From: Atrichornis clamosus | Lineage: Eukaryota > Chordata > Aves > Passeriformes > Menuridae | Direction of reading: 5' to 3' | DNA: 64,000 bases | Assembly: GCA_013400975.1 (NCBI GenBank) | Contig: WBMZ01000188.1 | Span: 1-64,000, forward strand | Part shown: positions 22,331 to 35,300 of the stretch, piece after piece | How positions within the stretch are numbered: the stretch's first letter is position 1 | How the letters are laid out: every line of letters starts with the position of its first letter | The notes under the pieces: generated by a model | What the model saw: the letters and a program-made list of their open reading frames with translations, nothing else | Told to the model about the DNA's origin: nothing | Database searches by the model: none | Position numbers and translations under genes: made by a program

Positions 22331-25300
22331 TGCACACCTATTTCCTCAAACTGGTTAAACATGTATTCAAATAAATTATATTGATTTACAGAATGCAATT
22401 CTATTTCTATTTAGAATAAGCTTATATCGTGAGATGAGATCTCTTTTCAGTGACTTGATACATGAAGGGCTTTAATCGTTTTCTTTGGATCACAGTTACT
22501 TATGTAAAGACACTGGGTCTAAAAAAACACATCAAATCTGTCTTTCTTGGAAGAACACATGGTGAAAAATCTTTCTGTAATATTTACAGAATTTTTTAGT
22601 ACCTATATGAAATTATATTTTCACAAAAGCAAACATCACACTTCAAGAAGAAAAATATATTAAATATTCTCTAAAGTGCTGTCATTGACTTCAGCAGAGC
22701 AAGAATATTACCCACTCCCATTTACAGGTGGTGACCAAAAGACTGTGATACTATTCTTTGGGAGCAACAAACTCCTTAAAGGCAAGAAAATCTGGGAGCT
22801 ACAAATGTTTCAGGGTCCTTCCTCTTGCACTCGAGGTTAATCACTCCAATCGTTCCAGTCGTTCCACTGTTACAAGTTGGCAGGAAGAACAGTCAGAAAC
22901 CAGGCTTCAAAAAGAGGCATGGGAATATGCCAGTCTGGTATGGCCAATTTGCTTAGGCAACTTCTCAGTGTCTTAACCAAACCAAACTTAACTGCTTGAC
23001 TAAATAAAATAACAACGTATCTTGAACAGAGAAGAAAGACAAGGGCAGGTAGTGTTGACTTAAGGACAGCTGTACATGACAAGAGGGACATCTACCTTTG
23101 TAGGTGGCTGTGGCCTTGTGTAAACTAGATCTGAGTAAACACATGACATCATCAGATCTCTATTGACCTGAAAATTTGAAATTATGTGAATTAAAGGAGA
23201 TGACTACTACTTTGTGTAGTAGGAAAGATAAATATCAGTAACTGCAACGACTGGAAAAATTAAATGGATCATGTATAATTCTCAACATTTTTTGAACCTA
23301 CCAGAAAAATATTTCATTCATCTGAAATCTTCCTCTGCCATACGACAGATATAGAAACTACTTTCCTGACTTACATAAAATTACTAAAAGTGCTACTGGG
23401 TATACCCACGACTCTGCATGAATCCTTTATCACAATAACATCTTTCTTCCATTTTTCTATCAAGATCAGGATTAGGGGGAAGAACATTAAGAACCAAAGA
23501 TGGTCCTGGACATTTAACTCTTTCATGAACTATTTAGAGAGTCTAAACACGACCTAGCGAGTTTAAAAGTAGGTTATCTGAAGGAAGTAGTTCACATGGG
23601 GGGAAATTCAGAATAATCCATACAAAGAACAGCTGCCAGAACTGATATACAAAATTGTCAAACTACCTGGCATAGCAATACAGGGATCATTACCTTTCTG
23701 AGAACATCAGAGGATAATTCCCTGCTCAGTGAACTCTGTGTGCCAAATGCTGCAGCTAAACTTACTATCCTGTGATATTATTTTCATCGCTGTGAGCGTC
23801 AAAGAGGATTAATCCTGCCAGAGCACAGGAATGAAAAATCACATTTGGGTTTGGAAGAATATTTTACTCTATACTCCCATATAATATTACAAATTGTCTG
23901 GTCCTAAATTTACTGAAATCCTGATCATACCTAATTTAAATTGACATGCAATTTGAGTTAAATTTATTTTCTGCCCTTTCAAGGGAGACAGATTTTTTGT
24001 TTCTGTTTATTTAAACTGCTGTTGAAATTGGTTAATTAAAAGGATTTAAAAAATCTTAATACTCTAAACAGAGCAAACTGGTTCTGAATTATTAAGCAAC
24101 ATTTTAGATGCATTTAAATAACCTTAAGTGACTTAACTGCCACCTGATCCTAAGCTGTGGCTCAGAAAAATGAAATGTGAAATACTGTAGAAGTCTTGGC
24201 TTACCAAGGCTTCCAGATACAGTAAATAAAGAGCTTAAGTCTCTAATACCAAGTCTGCAGAAGGCATACTCTCAAATACATAACTAATGCTCCACCTTAA
24301 GGAGAAATCAGCAGAAGAAATGATAGGTTGCAATTTTGATTTTTCATAAGAAATTAATATAATTCCATCTTTGAAAAATAGCTCTTAAAAGGAGAAAGGA
24401 TCTCCCTTTCAGAGACACCATAAAACATTCACAAAATATTAACCCTAGTTGGGTGGCTGAAACCCAGTTTGGGTGAATTTCTGCACATTCCTCTCACAGT
24501 TTCAGCTAGACCTGGTACACTTCAGCTTCTTGCCTAAGTGGGGTAAAATGCCCCCTCTGTAAGATGTTAAGGGTTTTAGGAAGACTTCTGCACGTCACCA
24601 CTACTGAAGTGAGGAACCGATCATCTGGAGGTCTCCGGGGCACTGGGAGAAGGTGGATCTCACAGTCCTCCAGAGGATACCAAAGTCAGAGTTTGGGAAA
24701 GCTTTTGAGAGAAAAGGGACTATTCAGAAATACTGAACTAGAAGGTTGACGGAGCACACCAATACGTGTAGGGAGAGTTCTTTTTGTTAGACGTGATTTC
24801 TGCAAGAAAGGGAGCTGTAATTCTGAAATCAGCACACACATTTAACAGTGCACACATTTACCTCCATGAAGCCTTTGCAGGTGTATTTAAGAATAATGCC
24901 AAGAACATACAATACAGCTGCTCACTCCAAAAGATGTGCTTGCCAAATGCTTCCAGAGTTAGAGGCATGAGTTCCCTGCTGCCCCAGGCTCACATTTGTG
25001 ATACACACTGCTGTTGGTACAAGATGTAGTGCTGTGGTGGTCGAGTACTGAGAGAGGACCTGGTTAATATCTAATTTCAGCACTGGTAGAAAGAACAACA
25101 CAGTCAGTGACAAAGACCCAATAACAAGTCACTGCATGTGCTTAACTGCTTTGGAATGTCACTGCTGCTTTAAAATCTACAAGTAGTGTCTGGAAAAGGT
25201 TAATCTGTGTATTTACTCATGAGTAGAAGTTTGTATTTACAGTAGGGTTATGATACCAACTTTAAGTTAGCTAAGGATATCTGTGTAAGCAACTGGAACA

Positions 25301-25889
25301 TAGGACTAAGAACTAATGAATTTTTATTTACCAAAGAAGTAAAAATACTTCAACAACACTGTATCAGGACTGATGGCTTTGAAAAGCGATAAAAATGCTC
25401 TAACAAGTTTACCACAAGAAAATGTTGATTTGGTTGAAGATAATCCCCTTTTTGTTGATAAGACAGAAACACTTTTGGGGGTGTGTATGTTATTGTAAAA
25501 CAGATTAGAATAGAAAAAAAAACCCCAAAAGCAAATCCCTTAACTATAGAAGACATGTTTTCGTCTTATTGCAGCAAAACTCTAGCAAAGTAATTCTGAT
25601 ACTTCCAAACATATTTTTTCAAAAATGTTATGTATAGTTTAAATATAAACAGACATTTTAAATGCTATTGTGTTCTGGAGCAAAAGCATCCCAAGAGCAG
25701 TGTCCTTGTTGCACAGATTCCAATACATGTTTGTGAGACATATCATTCAGCAGAGGCATCCTGACAACTTACAGAGTACTTTAAGAGACTTTAGACCACA
25801 AAGCCTAAGGCAATGAAAATCTACTTTGACTGTAATTCCAAGGCATTGATCAATGACTTATTTTTACTTTTTTTTAATCTGTCTATGGA

Positions 25890-26240
25890 GTTGCACACTT
25901 CCAACTTTCCAAACCTGGGGAACATGACAGATGTCATTCACAGTTCTCAGTGGTTAGCAAACCCCTGGGGAATATTTTCTGTCTGTCGTAGCTCTGGTGG
26001 TCACAATGGCAACGGGATTCATACATGGCCGCTGAGTCAATCACCATGAATCATTTATGTGACTCCTCATACATGGCATTATTAGGTTGGAATCAGAGAA
26101 AAAACGATGGCAGGGCCTTTGCTTCCCACACAACAGACCAACGGCTCCGGACCCTGCCTTTAAAATCTCCTTTCTCTGCCTCAGCATTTTCTCCCTGCCA
26201 GTTTCACAAATGTGCTGACAATACCAGCCTGTTCTAATTT
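25890..26240. promoter_or_regulatory. Candidate element with MEIS/TGIF-type inverted pair and AP-1 site
   Basis: TGACAGATGTCA at 25925-25936 is an inverted pair of TGACA half-sites, one base from the TGIF/MEIS dimer consensus TGACAGCTGTCA. About 100 bases on, TGAGTCA (26033-26039) matches the AP-1 consensus and runs into TCAATCACC, a PBX-like core in reverse. GTCACAATGGC near 26000 holds a SOX-type core. The block has moderate GC and no simple repeats. A short open frame across it has no recognised domain. Confidence 0.35.
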
Positions 26241-27633
26241 AATGCTATTTTTTTCTTTTCTTCTCCTTTTTTAATTTGTTCTTACTTGATTCATCTCATA
26301 AATTTTTGAGTTTGTTACAGAGGACTAAAATTCATAATGATGATGACGTGATTAAGTACAGAAACAGCCAGCATAAAGTGAGAACCAAATGTAAAAAGTT
26401 AAGAGTAATATACCTGCAGGGCTTTTATATTAAATATGTATCACAACAGAAATAAGTTACAGGTAAGGAGGCATGACTTGCAAAATATCTAAAACTCACA
26501 AACCCATTGTTTAGACTAAAACAGTTTTTCTTCTGTCAAGTAAACTGAATGATCAGTAATCCTGGAACATAGAGGACTTCTAGTTTTTGGTTTCACTGGA
26601 AATGATACTGCATGCTTAAGGAGTACAGTTAATTAGTGATTAATGAGATTCTTTAAATGCTGCTTTTCAGTCTGACTGATTAGGATTCTCAGTGCACGAC
26701 AAGGTGAAAGAAGAGCTGCAAGCACTGCAATTCTGTTCATAATTATGCCAAAAATTGGTTAAAAATCACATCCACTCTCAAGGTTGTATGTTTGCTAAGG
26801 ACATTTGTTTCTTCACCTTTGGAGAACTTACAAATAAGAGGATAAAGCAAGAGGCATCTCTTACAAACTCCTGTAAACACGTTAATCAGAGCCTCATTCC
26901 GAGTGAACTTTCTCCAGGGGCAGTGATGGGAAGGAAACAAAATGGAAAAGCAACCCAAGTTACTGAACTCCTTTGGTGAAAAATGGCTTAACCAGTTGCC
27001 TGGGGATGCCCCCAGCAAACAAAACCCCAGCTGGTCCAGAGCTGCCCCCACTCCTTTGCAGTGCTCAGGCAGTATGGCCAAAAAGCTGCTGAACTTCACC
27101 CACAGCAGGTACATCATTAGAATTTCAAGGTAGGAGATATAAATGATTATCTACTGGTATTTTGTAACAGGTGGTTGAAAAATGTTTTAGGATGTACTGA
27201 TTAGTTCATAACTATCCACTGTCTGACACTGAGCCTTGTTCACAACATAAAGTTTCATCAAAATGGCAAAACCAGAAGGATCAGAAGCACCAGCCCAAAC
27301 CAGACCTAAACAGGGTAGCAGTGTTGATGCAGCTTCCCTCAAAACAGGACATGAGCGATGCTGGCTCAGCATATTCAAACAGTTTTCACTGAATATGGTC
27401 CACAACTTTTTTCTGAAATGTAGGATTTTTCACAATGTCATTGGAGGCAGGTCTGACAACACAACCATGTATGTAACATCTGCTAGCACTGGTTGGTCAG
27501 CACCTGGCTTACAGATTGGCAGCACTGACATATCCAGGCACACCTTTTACCTTCTATGCTGTAACACAGCAGTCATCTAACAGACAGGGGTAAGAAGCAG
27601 AGGTACTTATTCCTGAAAGGTATATTTACTCAC

Positions 27634-27849
27634 ATCTCTCCTCGGAAAGGTGCCCAGCAGCTTGTACTCCTCCCAAGGATACCCCTTGGAAGCTACAAAA
27701 TCAAAGACGACCTGGAGCTTGCTGCTGGCCAGGAAACGCCGCTCAAAGAATTCTCCGCTGGGCGTCCGGATGCGGAGTTTGCTGACAGACTCAGTGCTCT
27801 CCTCCTTCGGCTCGGGAGGCAAGGACTGCTCCAGAGAGAGCCTGATAGC
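27634..27849 (-). CDS. FAF1: FAF1 coding exon: end of helical linker and most of the UBX domain
   Basis: This 216-base exon (72 codons, phase 0 at both ends) runs from acceptor CCTTCCCCAG to donor GTGAGT. It begins AIRLSLEQ, the end of the linker helix, followed by an acidic and proline-containing spacer (LPPEPKEE) and then the UBX domain from about codon 22: SKLRIRTPSGEF, the helix KLQVVFDFVASKG, and the loop TFPRRD. In UBX proteins an arginine in the first strand and the F-P-R turn insert into the N domain of VCP/p97, and both are intact here. FAF1 uses this contact, with UFD1-NPL4, in extraction of ubiquitylated clients in ER-associated degradation and in replisome disassembly. Substitutions against human lie mainly in the spacer, as expected. 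It is the most diagnostic exon in the window. Confidence 0.98.
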
Positions 27850-30800
27850 CTGGGGAAGGAAAAACAACCGCTTAGGTTGCAATGCCAGCAGCAGAAGAAA
27901 AGGACAGAAAGCTTTTCTTTTTATTTCTTCTAGAACTTCAAGACGTGTCGCAGTGCTCCAGAGCCTTTATATCTCAATGACAAAATAATTTTTATTCATT
28001 CCTTAATAACAGCCCACCAGACAACTAATTAAAATAAATCCTTCTTTATAACACATATTATTAGGTCTACAGTTAATGCACGATGGGATACGTAATTTAA
28101 TCATTTGGCAGAAAGCCTTGGAAAAAAATTGAATGAGAGAATAATTGTCAAGTGGCCAATTGCTTCCTTAAAGGGTATAAATTAAAAGGCAGTAAAAGTA
28201 TTTCTTTAAATGCACTTGTCAAATTGCCTTCCTCTTGCAGACAGTAATTGACCATTTGCAGTAGACTGGACCCTTAATGGCAGTTCAGAGTGAAAAGAAA
28301 TATATGCAAGAAATTTACTATAAATAAACTGAGACACTGTTAAAAGACACAATTAAAAATACCATGAAAGTACATTAGATATACAAAGTACATATAAAAG
28401 TAGCAATGGTCAAAGAAGAAAAATGGGAGAACAGAAATGGAAGTTTGAAGATTTAAAGTAACCTGCTATTATTATGATGATGATTATTAATTTTTGCAAG
28501 AATCCAAGTAGGGTGTGTACATTTTCTGCAACAACTTGCACAAAATCAGCCCCCAAATTGCAATGACACTACATGTCTGTAAAAGTCTATGACTGTCTTC
28601 CTGCTAACATTGCTTGTACTGCTGCTGTCAAGATTTTCAGGGTAGGACCCAGGTCTGTGTTCTCTGTCCTCTGCCTCTGGGAGCTGCTACTTTGATCAGA
28701 ATTTAAAAAAAAAAATAAAATTAATGGCTAATATTAGAGTGCTGTATGAGGTGGGTTTGATTTTCAAGGGCTCTGTCAGTACCCATGGGCAACATCAGAA
28801 TCTGTCAAAAATTTGATCATACTCAGAAGCAGCTCTGTTACAGTATCACCTGTCTTAAGGCAGCACTTAACCAGAAGGTAAGCGAATGGAAGAAGCAGCA
28901 CACTCACACTGCCTCCCCCAAAATGAGCCTAAAAGACAATTTTTCAAATTGAAGAGGCAGTCAGGCAGGGATTTACCCAGATTTTCATGGAAATTTTGGG
29001 ATACACAGTTGCTATTTGTGCCTTTGAAAACCTCCTCAAGGTCATTTAGCAACAGAAACTGATGGAGGGGAATTACACTGCAGAGAAAGGACTGGGCAGA
29101 AGCAAGATTGCCACAGCTTTTAAATAGTCTACCTCTTACACACGCACCTCCGAGCAAATTATATCTCAGTATAAATATTTATACATAGAACTTGAGTTCA
29201 TTTTTGCTCATCTACTATGAGATTATATTTTAAATAGATTCTATTTTAATGTTCTCCCTCTCCATTCTCAACCACCTGCTTACTATCTTGCTGTTTTGAC
29301 ATTTCCACACACAGTATAACAACAGATGCTACATTATTTACTGAACCCAATCAATTATATTATAGAAAAATAAACAACAGTAGCTCATTAGAGCTCTTTC
29401 CTTTGTGCAAAGAGTGCGTCGCTCCCCAAAGTAACCAGTCTCCAACGCCTCAACATAAAATGGTAATTTACAATGGATATTCTGTACCAGCAAACCAAGT
29501 CAGAAAACAATGACGTGATGGATCACATTAAAAACTCTTGGACCTGAACAAGCAATTCCAGTTTGTTGATAAAAAGATGTTCAGTATGTGAAGAGCTCAA
29601 TAGTCAGATTTTAAAATACAAACTGAACACAAAGCCACTTCTGTAAGTAAACACTGTTGCAGAACAATTCAGTCCAAGTAATCTGTATACTTGAAAATGG
29701 GGAGTGTTAGTAAACATTATTGTTAAAATCCCTTTTGTTCTACTAAGCAAACAGATCCTATTATTTTCATTACTGCACTCTGCATTAAAACAGGAAAGCC
29801 CAGGTATATTTTGATAACATGGACCAGTCTTGCCGCCTTTGCATAAGAAAACCATTTCCAAAAGGCCAAGGCATCAGAAAAGGTTCAGGAGCAGATATAG
29901 TGAAGCAGAAATAATTATTGTTTCTATGCATGTGAAATTACTTAGAAAAGGAAAACATATTTCTTCCTTGAGCCTGAGTGTGAGCTGATTGCTCAGCAGC
30001 CTGTTACTGCTACAGTCCTGATTCATGTTTGACTGCTATTAACCCACAGAACTGCCATCTCACAATTACTCTCGACACAATTCTCACAGTCCAGCTTTGT
30101 ACATTGTTCCTTCAGTTGTGTTTTAGCTTCCACCTTGGCTGGTGCTAAATATGTCACCAGATACTGTAGGATGAGACAGAAGTGGACTGCACGTTGAACC
30201 ACTGAATATTGTTTGGACTGAATTTAGCATTTACACCTCAGTACTGTTTAAAAGGTTACTGAATGCTTAAATGGTTCAGGTTTTTTAATGCAGTTATCTT
30301 GGTCAAAAACATATATGGAAATGCATTGCTCACACAGTTTGTTCATTGGGTTTATCTCAGGGAAGAAGATACGTGTTCATAGCCAACTTTTTAGCAGTTG
30401 TATAATGTCATTTTTTCATACATCTGCAAAGTACAAAAGACTGAAATGTCAAGCATACATTTAAGTCACATCTAGGGAGGGATGAGAAAGGCTGTGATTG
30501 ATCAGGATTCCATGAGGTCCAAGGACTTTAACAAACTGGTAAATTAAATGAGAATGTAATTCTGAATTTCAAGGTTCATAATCAGCAAGAGTCAAAGAAG
30601 TTACATTAAGACCATCAAAACTATTGGAACTCAGGTATTTTATAAAAATGAATAAATATTAAAAATATTTATGTTTATTTACATTCGATATAATATTGGA
30701 AACATACTCAAGAAATATATATCCAATACAGATACTGATATAACTTTGTATTCATTAGCAACTTGCTCAGAATTCAAAGGACATCCCTCAGTCAACTGTG

Positions 30801-31868
30801 GTTTTAGCCAAGTGATTTATATATTAATGTCACTTCTATTTTGAAAAATTTATTCCAGGGTTTCAAAGTCCTTTTCAAGTATCAGGTGTATTTCACAGCA
30901 GTTCTGTAAGGACTTCTATGTCAGGAACTTCACAGAACAGCTGAAAGTATTTTCATGACTAGTCCATTTTACCCAACCTTTGATATGTGGTGGGACTTGA
31001 GGGGAAGAAACATGGCTGTACCCCAATCTTTTTACCACATTTTGTATTTGCCAGAAGGTGAAGAAGAGGAAATCACTAATGTAAGTAAATCTGTGTACAC
31101 GATGCTTTATGTAAATACTTACATATGCACACAGCCAGGACAGGGAGTAGCCTAGACCCTGAAAGAGGCTGCAAGAGCCAACTCTGACAGGCACTGGGAC
31201 CCTCAGAACTTACAAAATGCAGAGAATCTACAAAATAACAGAGTTTGAGGAACAGTACTCTTCAGCACTGGGTTTCTATTTTCTTATAGAGGCCTAGAGA
31301 CTTAAAGTATTTGTTTAAACACAATTTTCATTCTAAGGAAGATTGTGTAGAAGACTGTTTAGAAATTTTAAAAGTACCAGGAATCCAAATTTCTAGATTT
31401 TTGATTTTATTTTCTTAAATTTTTTTAAGTGTATTGTCTCCCAAATTAAATTTGTCAACTTGTTTGATCAGAATTGCAGGTAGGCTTTGTGCTACTTCCT
31501 GGAAGAAATGGAAGGGCTCCATGGTATTATGTTTTTAAAAGGAGTGGCTGCAGAAAGAGGTTAGAGGTTCCCAAAGATTCCACTATTTATGGAGCTCATT
31601 TCATGGATCTCCTGTGAGCAGGCCTATCTAATATCTGGCTGTAATTGAGACCCAGATGATGTAACAGAAAAGCTATTAAATTGTGGATGAAAATTATTTG
31701 GCTGCACTATATTTCACATATATGTGATAAGAAATCAATAACAATAAATAAAAAAGGTCACATAAAAAGTATACTTTGAATTAAAGCTGCAATGTGTGTT
31801 GAATAATAGCTGGAGTTTCATAAGCTTCATGAATTCAGAAAGTTGTCAGAAAAGGTAAAACATCCCAC
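27850..31868 (-). other. FAF1: FAF1 intron, 4.0 kb
   Basis: The donor is GTGGGA on the 31868 side and the acceptor CCTTCCCCAG lies next to the UBX exon. The donor is weaker than consensus. A motif-rich block at 28010-28280 is listed separately. Nothing else in the intron codes or shows a recognisable repeat. Confidence 0.85.
28010..28280. promoter_or_regulatory. Candidate element with NKX-like and homeodomain sites near the UBX exon
   Basis: TAATTA at 28026-28031, ACGTAATTTAATC near 28090, TCAAGTGG at 28148-28155 (an NKX2-type core), CCAATTG directly after it, CACTTGTCAAATTG near 28213 and GTAATTGACC near 28245 occur within 270 bases. The two CACTTG/CAAGTG cores are in opposite orientation. 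The sequence is AT-rich but not simple, and it lies only about 160 bases from a coding exon. Function is inferred from motif density. Confidence 0.35.
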
Positions 31869-31946
31869 CTCACGTTCTTCCTCCTGTTCTTTCCGGATTT
31901 GTTCCAAGCGAAACTGCTCTGCCATTTCTCTCTCTTGTGCTTCCCT
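31869..31946 (-). CDS. FAF1: FAF1 coding exon in the Glu/Arg-rich helical linker
   Basis: This 78-base exon (26 codons, phase 0 both ends) lies between acceptor TTTGTTAG and donor GTGGGATG. The peptide reads REAQEREMAEQFRLEQIR and then KEQEEERE, almost entirely charged and helix-favouring. It forms part of the long helix that joins the UAS domain to the UBX domain and, in the p97-bound state, projects the UBX away from the UAS. It matches human FAF1 nearly residue for residue. Because its length is a multiple of three and its phase is symmetric, skipping it would shorten the helix without losing the UBX frame. The gap to the upstream exon is only 345 bases, by far the shortest intron here. 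Confidence 0.96.
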
Positions 31947-32291
31947 CTAACAAACACAAAGGGCAACCATACATAAATATGTGATAAATATAAATGCAAA
32001 GAAGTTTCTCAGGGTTTCTTTAGACATTAATATAAGAGATAGGATATCTATTAAGTGATCTTTTCCAGCCATTCCTTGACCAAATTCTGCTATGAAGTGG
32101 GGCCAGGACGGCTTTAGCTAAAAGATGTAGTCAAGCCTAGTCCTAGAGACTTTATCTCATGCCACTTCACAACACTGAGGGCAACAAGGACTTGTGTTCA
32201 GGGCACAACTGAAGGTGGGCAAACCCCTGAACCAGAGAGAATTCCCAAAGTCAGATGGTCACATCCCATGAGGCCACTTCCCTTCACACAC
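31947..32291 (-). other. FAF1: FAF1 intron, 345 bases
   Basis: A short intron between two linker exons, with donor GTGTGTGA and acceptor TTTGTTAG. The sequence has no recognisable feature. Confidence 0.9.
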
Positions 32292-32372
32292 CTTGGCTCT
32301 GTCAGCCTCCAGCGAGATGCGGTACGCTTCATCCTGCTCTCTTTTCACGTTTTCCCTGGCTTCACGTTCATC
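32292..32372 (-). CDS. FAF1: FAF1 coding exon at the start of the helical linker
   Basis: This 81-base exon (27 codons, phase 0 both ends) lies between acceptor TTCCCTTTAG and donor GTGTGTGA. It encodes DEREARENVKREQDEAYRIS followed by LEADRAK, the conserved sequence after the UAS domain. The DEAYRxSLEAD stretch resembles a ubiquitin-interacting-motif-like helix shared by FAF1 and FAF2, and here it begins the charged helix leading to the UBX. One position (I for L) differs from human as I remember it. Together with the next exon it forms a two-exon linker cassette, both exons being in-frame removable. Confidence 0.96.
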
Positions 32373-35300
32373 CTAAAGGGAAAAAAAAAGGAAACAAAAA
32401 AAAAATCAGCAAACAGAGGATCACTGTGATAAATATCTTGATGATCACCAGCACTCCTTAATCCCAGTCATATCAAAATCACCATCAAGGAAAATATGCT
32501 CAGAGATGTCTCAAGGGTGACTGTGGCTTTAGAAATTATGGTTTACCTGAAGCTATGATTCAGTGGCCAGGTAAGGGATTGGTGTGGCCAAGCCCTGGCC
32601 TGAGGGCTGGATCTGCCACCCAGGCTCTGCACTGAGGGCCGTGGCAGACGCAGAGCCCCGGAGCTGAGCAGCTTCCTGGGGAGGGGTCACTGGAGGGGGG
32701 GTGTGGGTTGGTGCTGCAGGAATTTCCCTCCTGCACCCAACAGTTTGGATGGTCTTGTAACAGGGAAGGACAGAGGGTGGTTTAGATGCTGAGGATGGTT
32801 TTAATTTGCTCCCTGCTCAGACTGACAGTGGGTAATGGCTGGTCCTGCCAGAGAAAGCTGATCCCAGGTCCTTCCTGGGTCAAAAACCCTTCAGCAGGAT
32901 TCATCCAGGGTCACGACTATTAAACATCATCCAGAGCCTCGCTTTACAGCGCTGAATATTATACTAAGGTGGTAAAGTAGCAAGTCCTGCTCTGAAGTGT
33001 CTCAAATGGACAGATGCAAGCAAGCAAAAAACAGGAGGTTACCGTGCTAGCAAAAAGCATCTTATCAACAATCACAGCACAAAAAAATAAAGGTTTACTA
33101 AAAACACATGAATGAAAAGCGAGGCATCATCCACACAGTGGAGGATCAAGAAATGGATATCCCCAAAAGCTGGAATAACTGCACCGGGGTGATGTCAAAT
33201 AAAGCGAAGTGTACAATCAATAGCTTCATACTCTGCCTCTGGAACAGAGACAGTGGCTGCTCTCCTGTGCTTACTCCTCTTACATCTCATAATCCTCCCA
33301 GAGCCCTGCAGAGGCTGCACTGGTCCCTACAAAAATCAATAGGATTTAACTCTGAGACTGCTGGTGGACTCAGCAGGGTCCTCCCTGCAGTTACCAGCAA
33401 CACATCACTAGCACTGGGGCAATCTGTCCCCTGTGTTTCACAGAAATTAAAGTCTAGTACTCACAGCTTCTTGAAGAATTATGTTAATTTTCCCATTCAG
33501 CTGCAACATTTATTTCACATGAAAGAATCATTTTGCAAAGTGATCTATTTTCTTCCCCAAATGTCATTATTTAGGAAAACCTCAATTCTGAATGGGAGAA
33601 GCTCACAGTAGCTGTAATTATCATGTCATACAAATGTGCCAAGATGTTCCTCAAACAAAACTCAAACATGTCAGTGGTTAAATCTCTAAAGTAGCATGCC
33701 ACCACAAGAGGAAAGGACAAATTGCAGGGAAAACTATGCAACCTTCAGTTGGAAAGTAGCAAGATCTTTTCAGAGGAAACCCTTCTTTCTTACTGAAACA
33801 GGACCCAAAATTATTCTATAACCAGCGTGCCCCGAAATGATACAGAAACCACCACTTTGTTCAGCACATCCAAAACATGAGTAGAAGTAATTCTTGCAAA
33901 AAGTAAAAAGGACAATAACCACCAGATAACCCATTTCCCCTCCTGGCTACTCTGGACATTAATAGGCTTTATGTACTACACTCAGGGAACACTTTCAAAA
34001 ATTAACTCCAACCTGATAGCAAAAACTACCCTACATGAATATCCATTTTTTAGATGAGGCAGTGTTGAAATAATTAAAACACTTCCCATTTTTATGCTAT
34101 CCAAAAATGAGGAAAGCTTCTTAAACACACAGAGGTTTTCCCAATTCTTCCCATAGATGGAATGTAACAGTAAAGGAAAAAGGTTTGTGCTATCTATACT
34201 GAGACTTTTCATAAACACAGTGAAAATTTATTTTAGAATAGTGAGAACCAAAACTACCTTCCCAAATCAGCTCGCTAAAGGAAAACGACTTCAGATAATC
34301 TGCCAGAGGACAAGCCTTTAAAAAATATTTAGAATTATTTGAGAGAGAACCTATTTAACGTTCATATTTGTCAACTCCATGTATCACCCCTAACTTCACA
34401 CACTGAATTTCAAAGGTCAAACAAGTCCAGTAATGCCCAAAAGAACACTAAAAGATCAGAAACCACTACTGCAAACTCTTCTCTCCATCAAAGACTGCTA
34501 GCAATTAAGATAGAGTTAGTGTAGTTCATAAAAAAATAAATTTTAAAAAAAATACTGATGCCATAGATTCTACAACTAGAAATGAAACATGAATTCCAGG
34601 CATTAAAAAAAAAAAAATTCTTTCCTCTCTATTCATTGCAGTTATCATCGTCCTAAAAGTGGATTATGAAAAAGATGTCAGGAATGTGAAGAATTACCAC
34701 GCATGACTGCCTGGTCCTCATAGAAATATGTGAGCCACATCTAAAAGGAAATGACCGAGCCCTACACTGCATCAAAACAACACTGTTCTTACTGAAACAG
34801 ACCTTAAAAACAAACCTGGAATCCAGATTTCTTTAGGTAAGCATGGTATGCCTCTTTGTACCTACTTCTGAGTTCACACTTCTGTTTGTTAATACTGCTC
34901 ACACTTGACAGGAACCACCTCCACCACAGTTTACAGCTAAATTGTTGTATTGTTTGGTTCAGAGTTACACCTTGGACAAATTATAGACATTAGATGAAGC
35001 AGTTCTCCCTTTTGTAATACAGTTTCTTATTTTAGCCATCTCTTCCTCTAGAGAAGCCACACAAAGTAGGAGGATGCCTCAAGTACATCAGAAAGCAACA
35101 AAAGAAAATTCTTAGTGCTGACAGGAAGAGCAGAAGAAAATATTTTGCAGAGAATCTTTCAACAAAAAATACATGAAAAAGTATAGTCATGCCACTAATA
35201 ATTAATATAAAAAACGTCATAAGTGTTATCCATCAATAAAATTGGAGGTATCTGACAACTTTCCTGTTAGACCCTACATAAATTGCAGTATTGCCCAAAC

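Larger units (their letters stand above)
14702..27633 (-). other. FAF1: FAF1 last intron, 12.9 kb, with candidate regulatory blocks
   Basis: The donor is GTGAGT at the 27633 end and the acceptor is TTTACAG at 14702. No further exon fits inside it. The bulk is AT-rich, low-motif DNA with short meaningless open frames. Three blocks stand out for motif density and complexity: 17430-17650, 22030-22330 and 25890-26240, listed separately. I see no transposable element in it with clear ends. Confidence 0.85.

Noticed and set aside
33108..33611. 167-residue plus-strand open frame in a FAF1 intron
   Set aside because: No recognised domain and no promoter or splice logic; one chance frame of this length is expected in tens of kilobases of intron.
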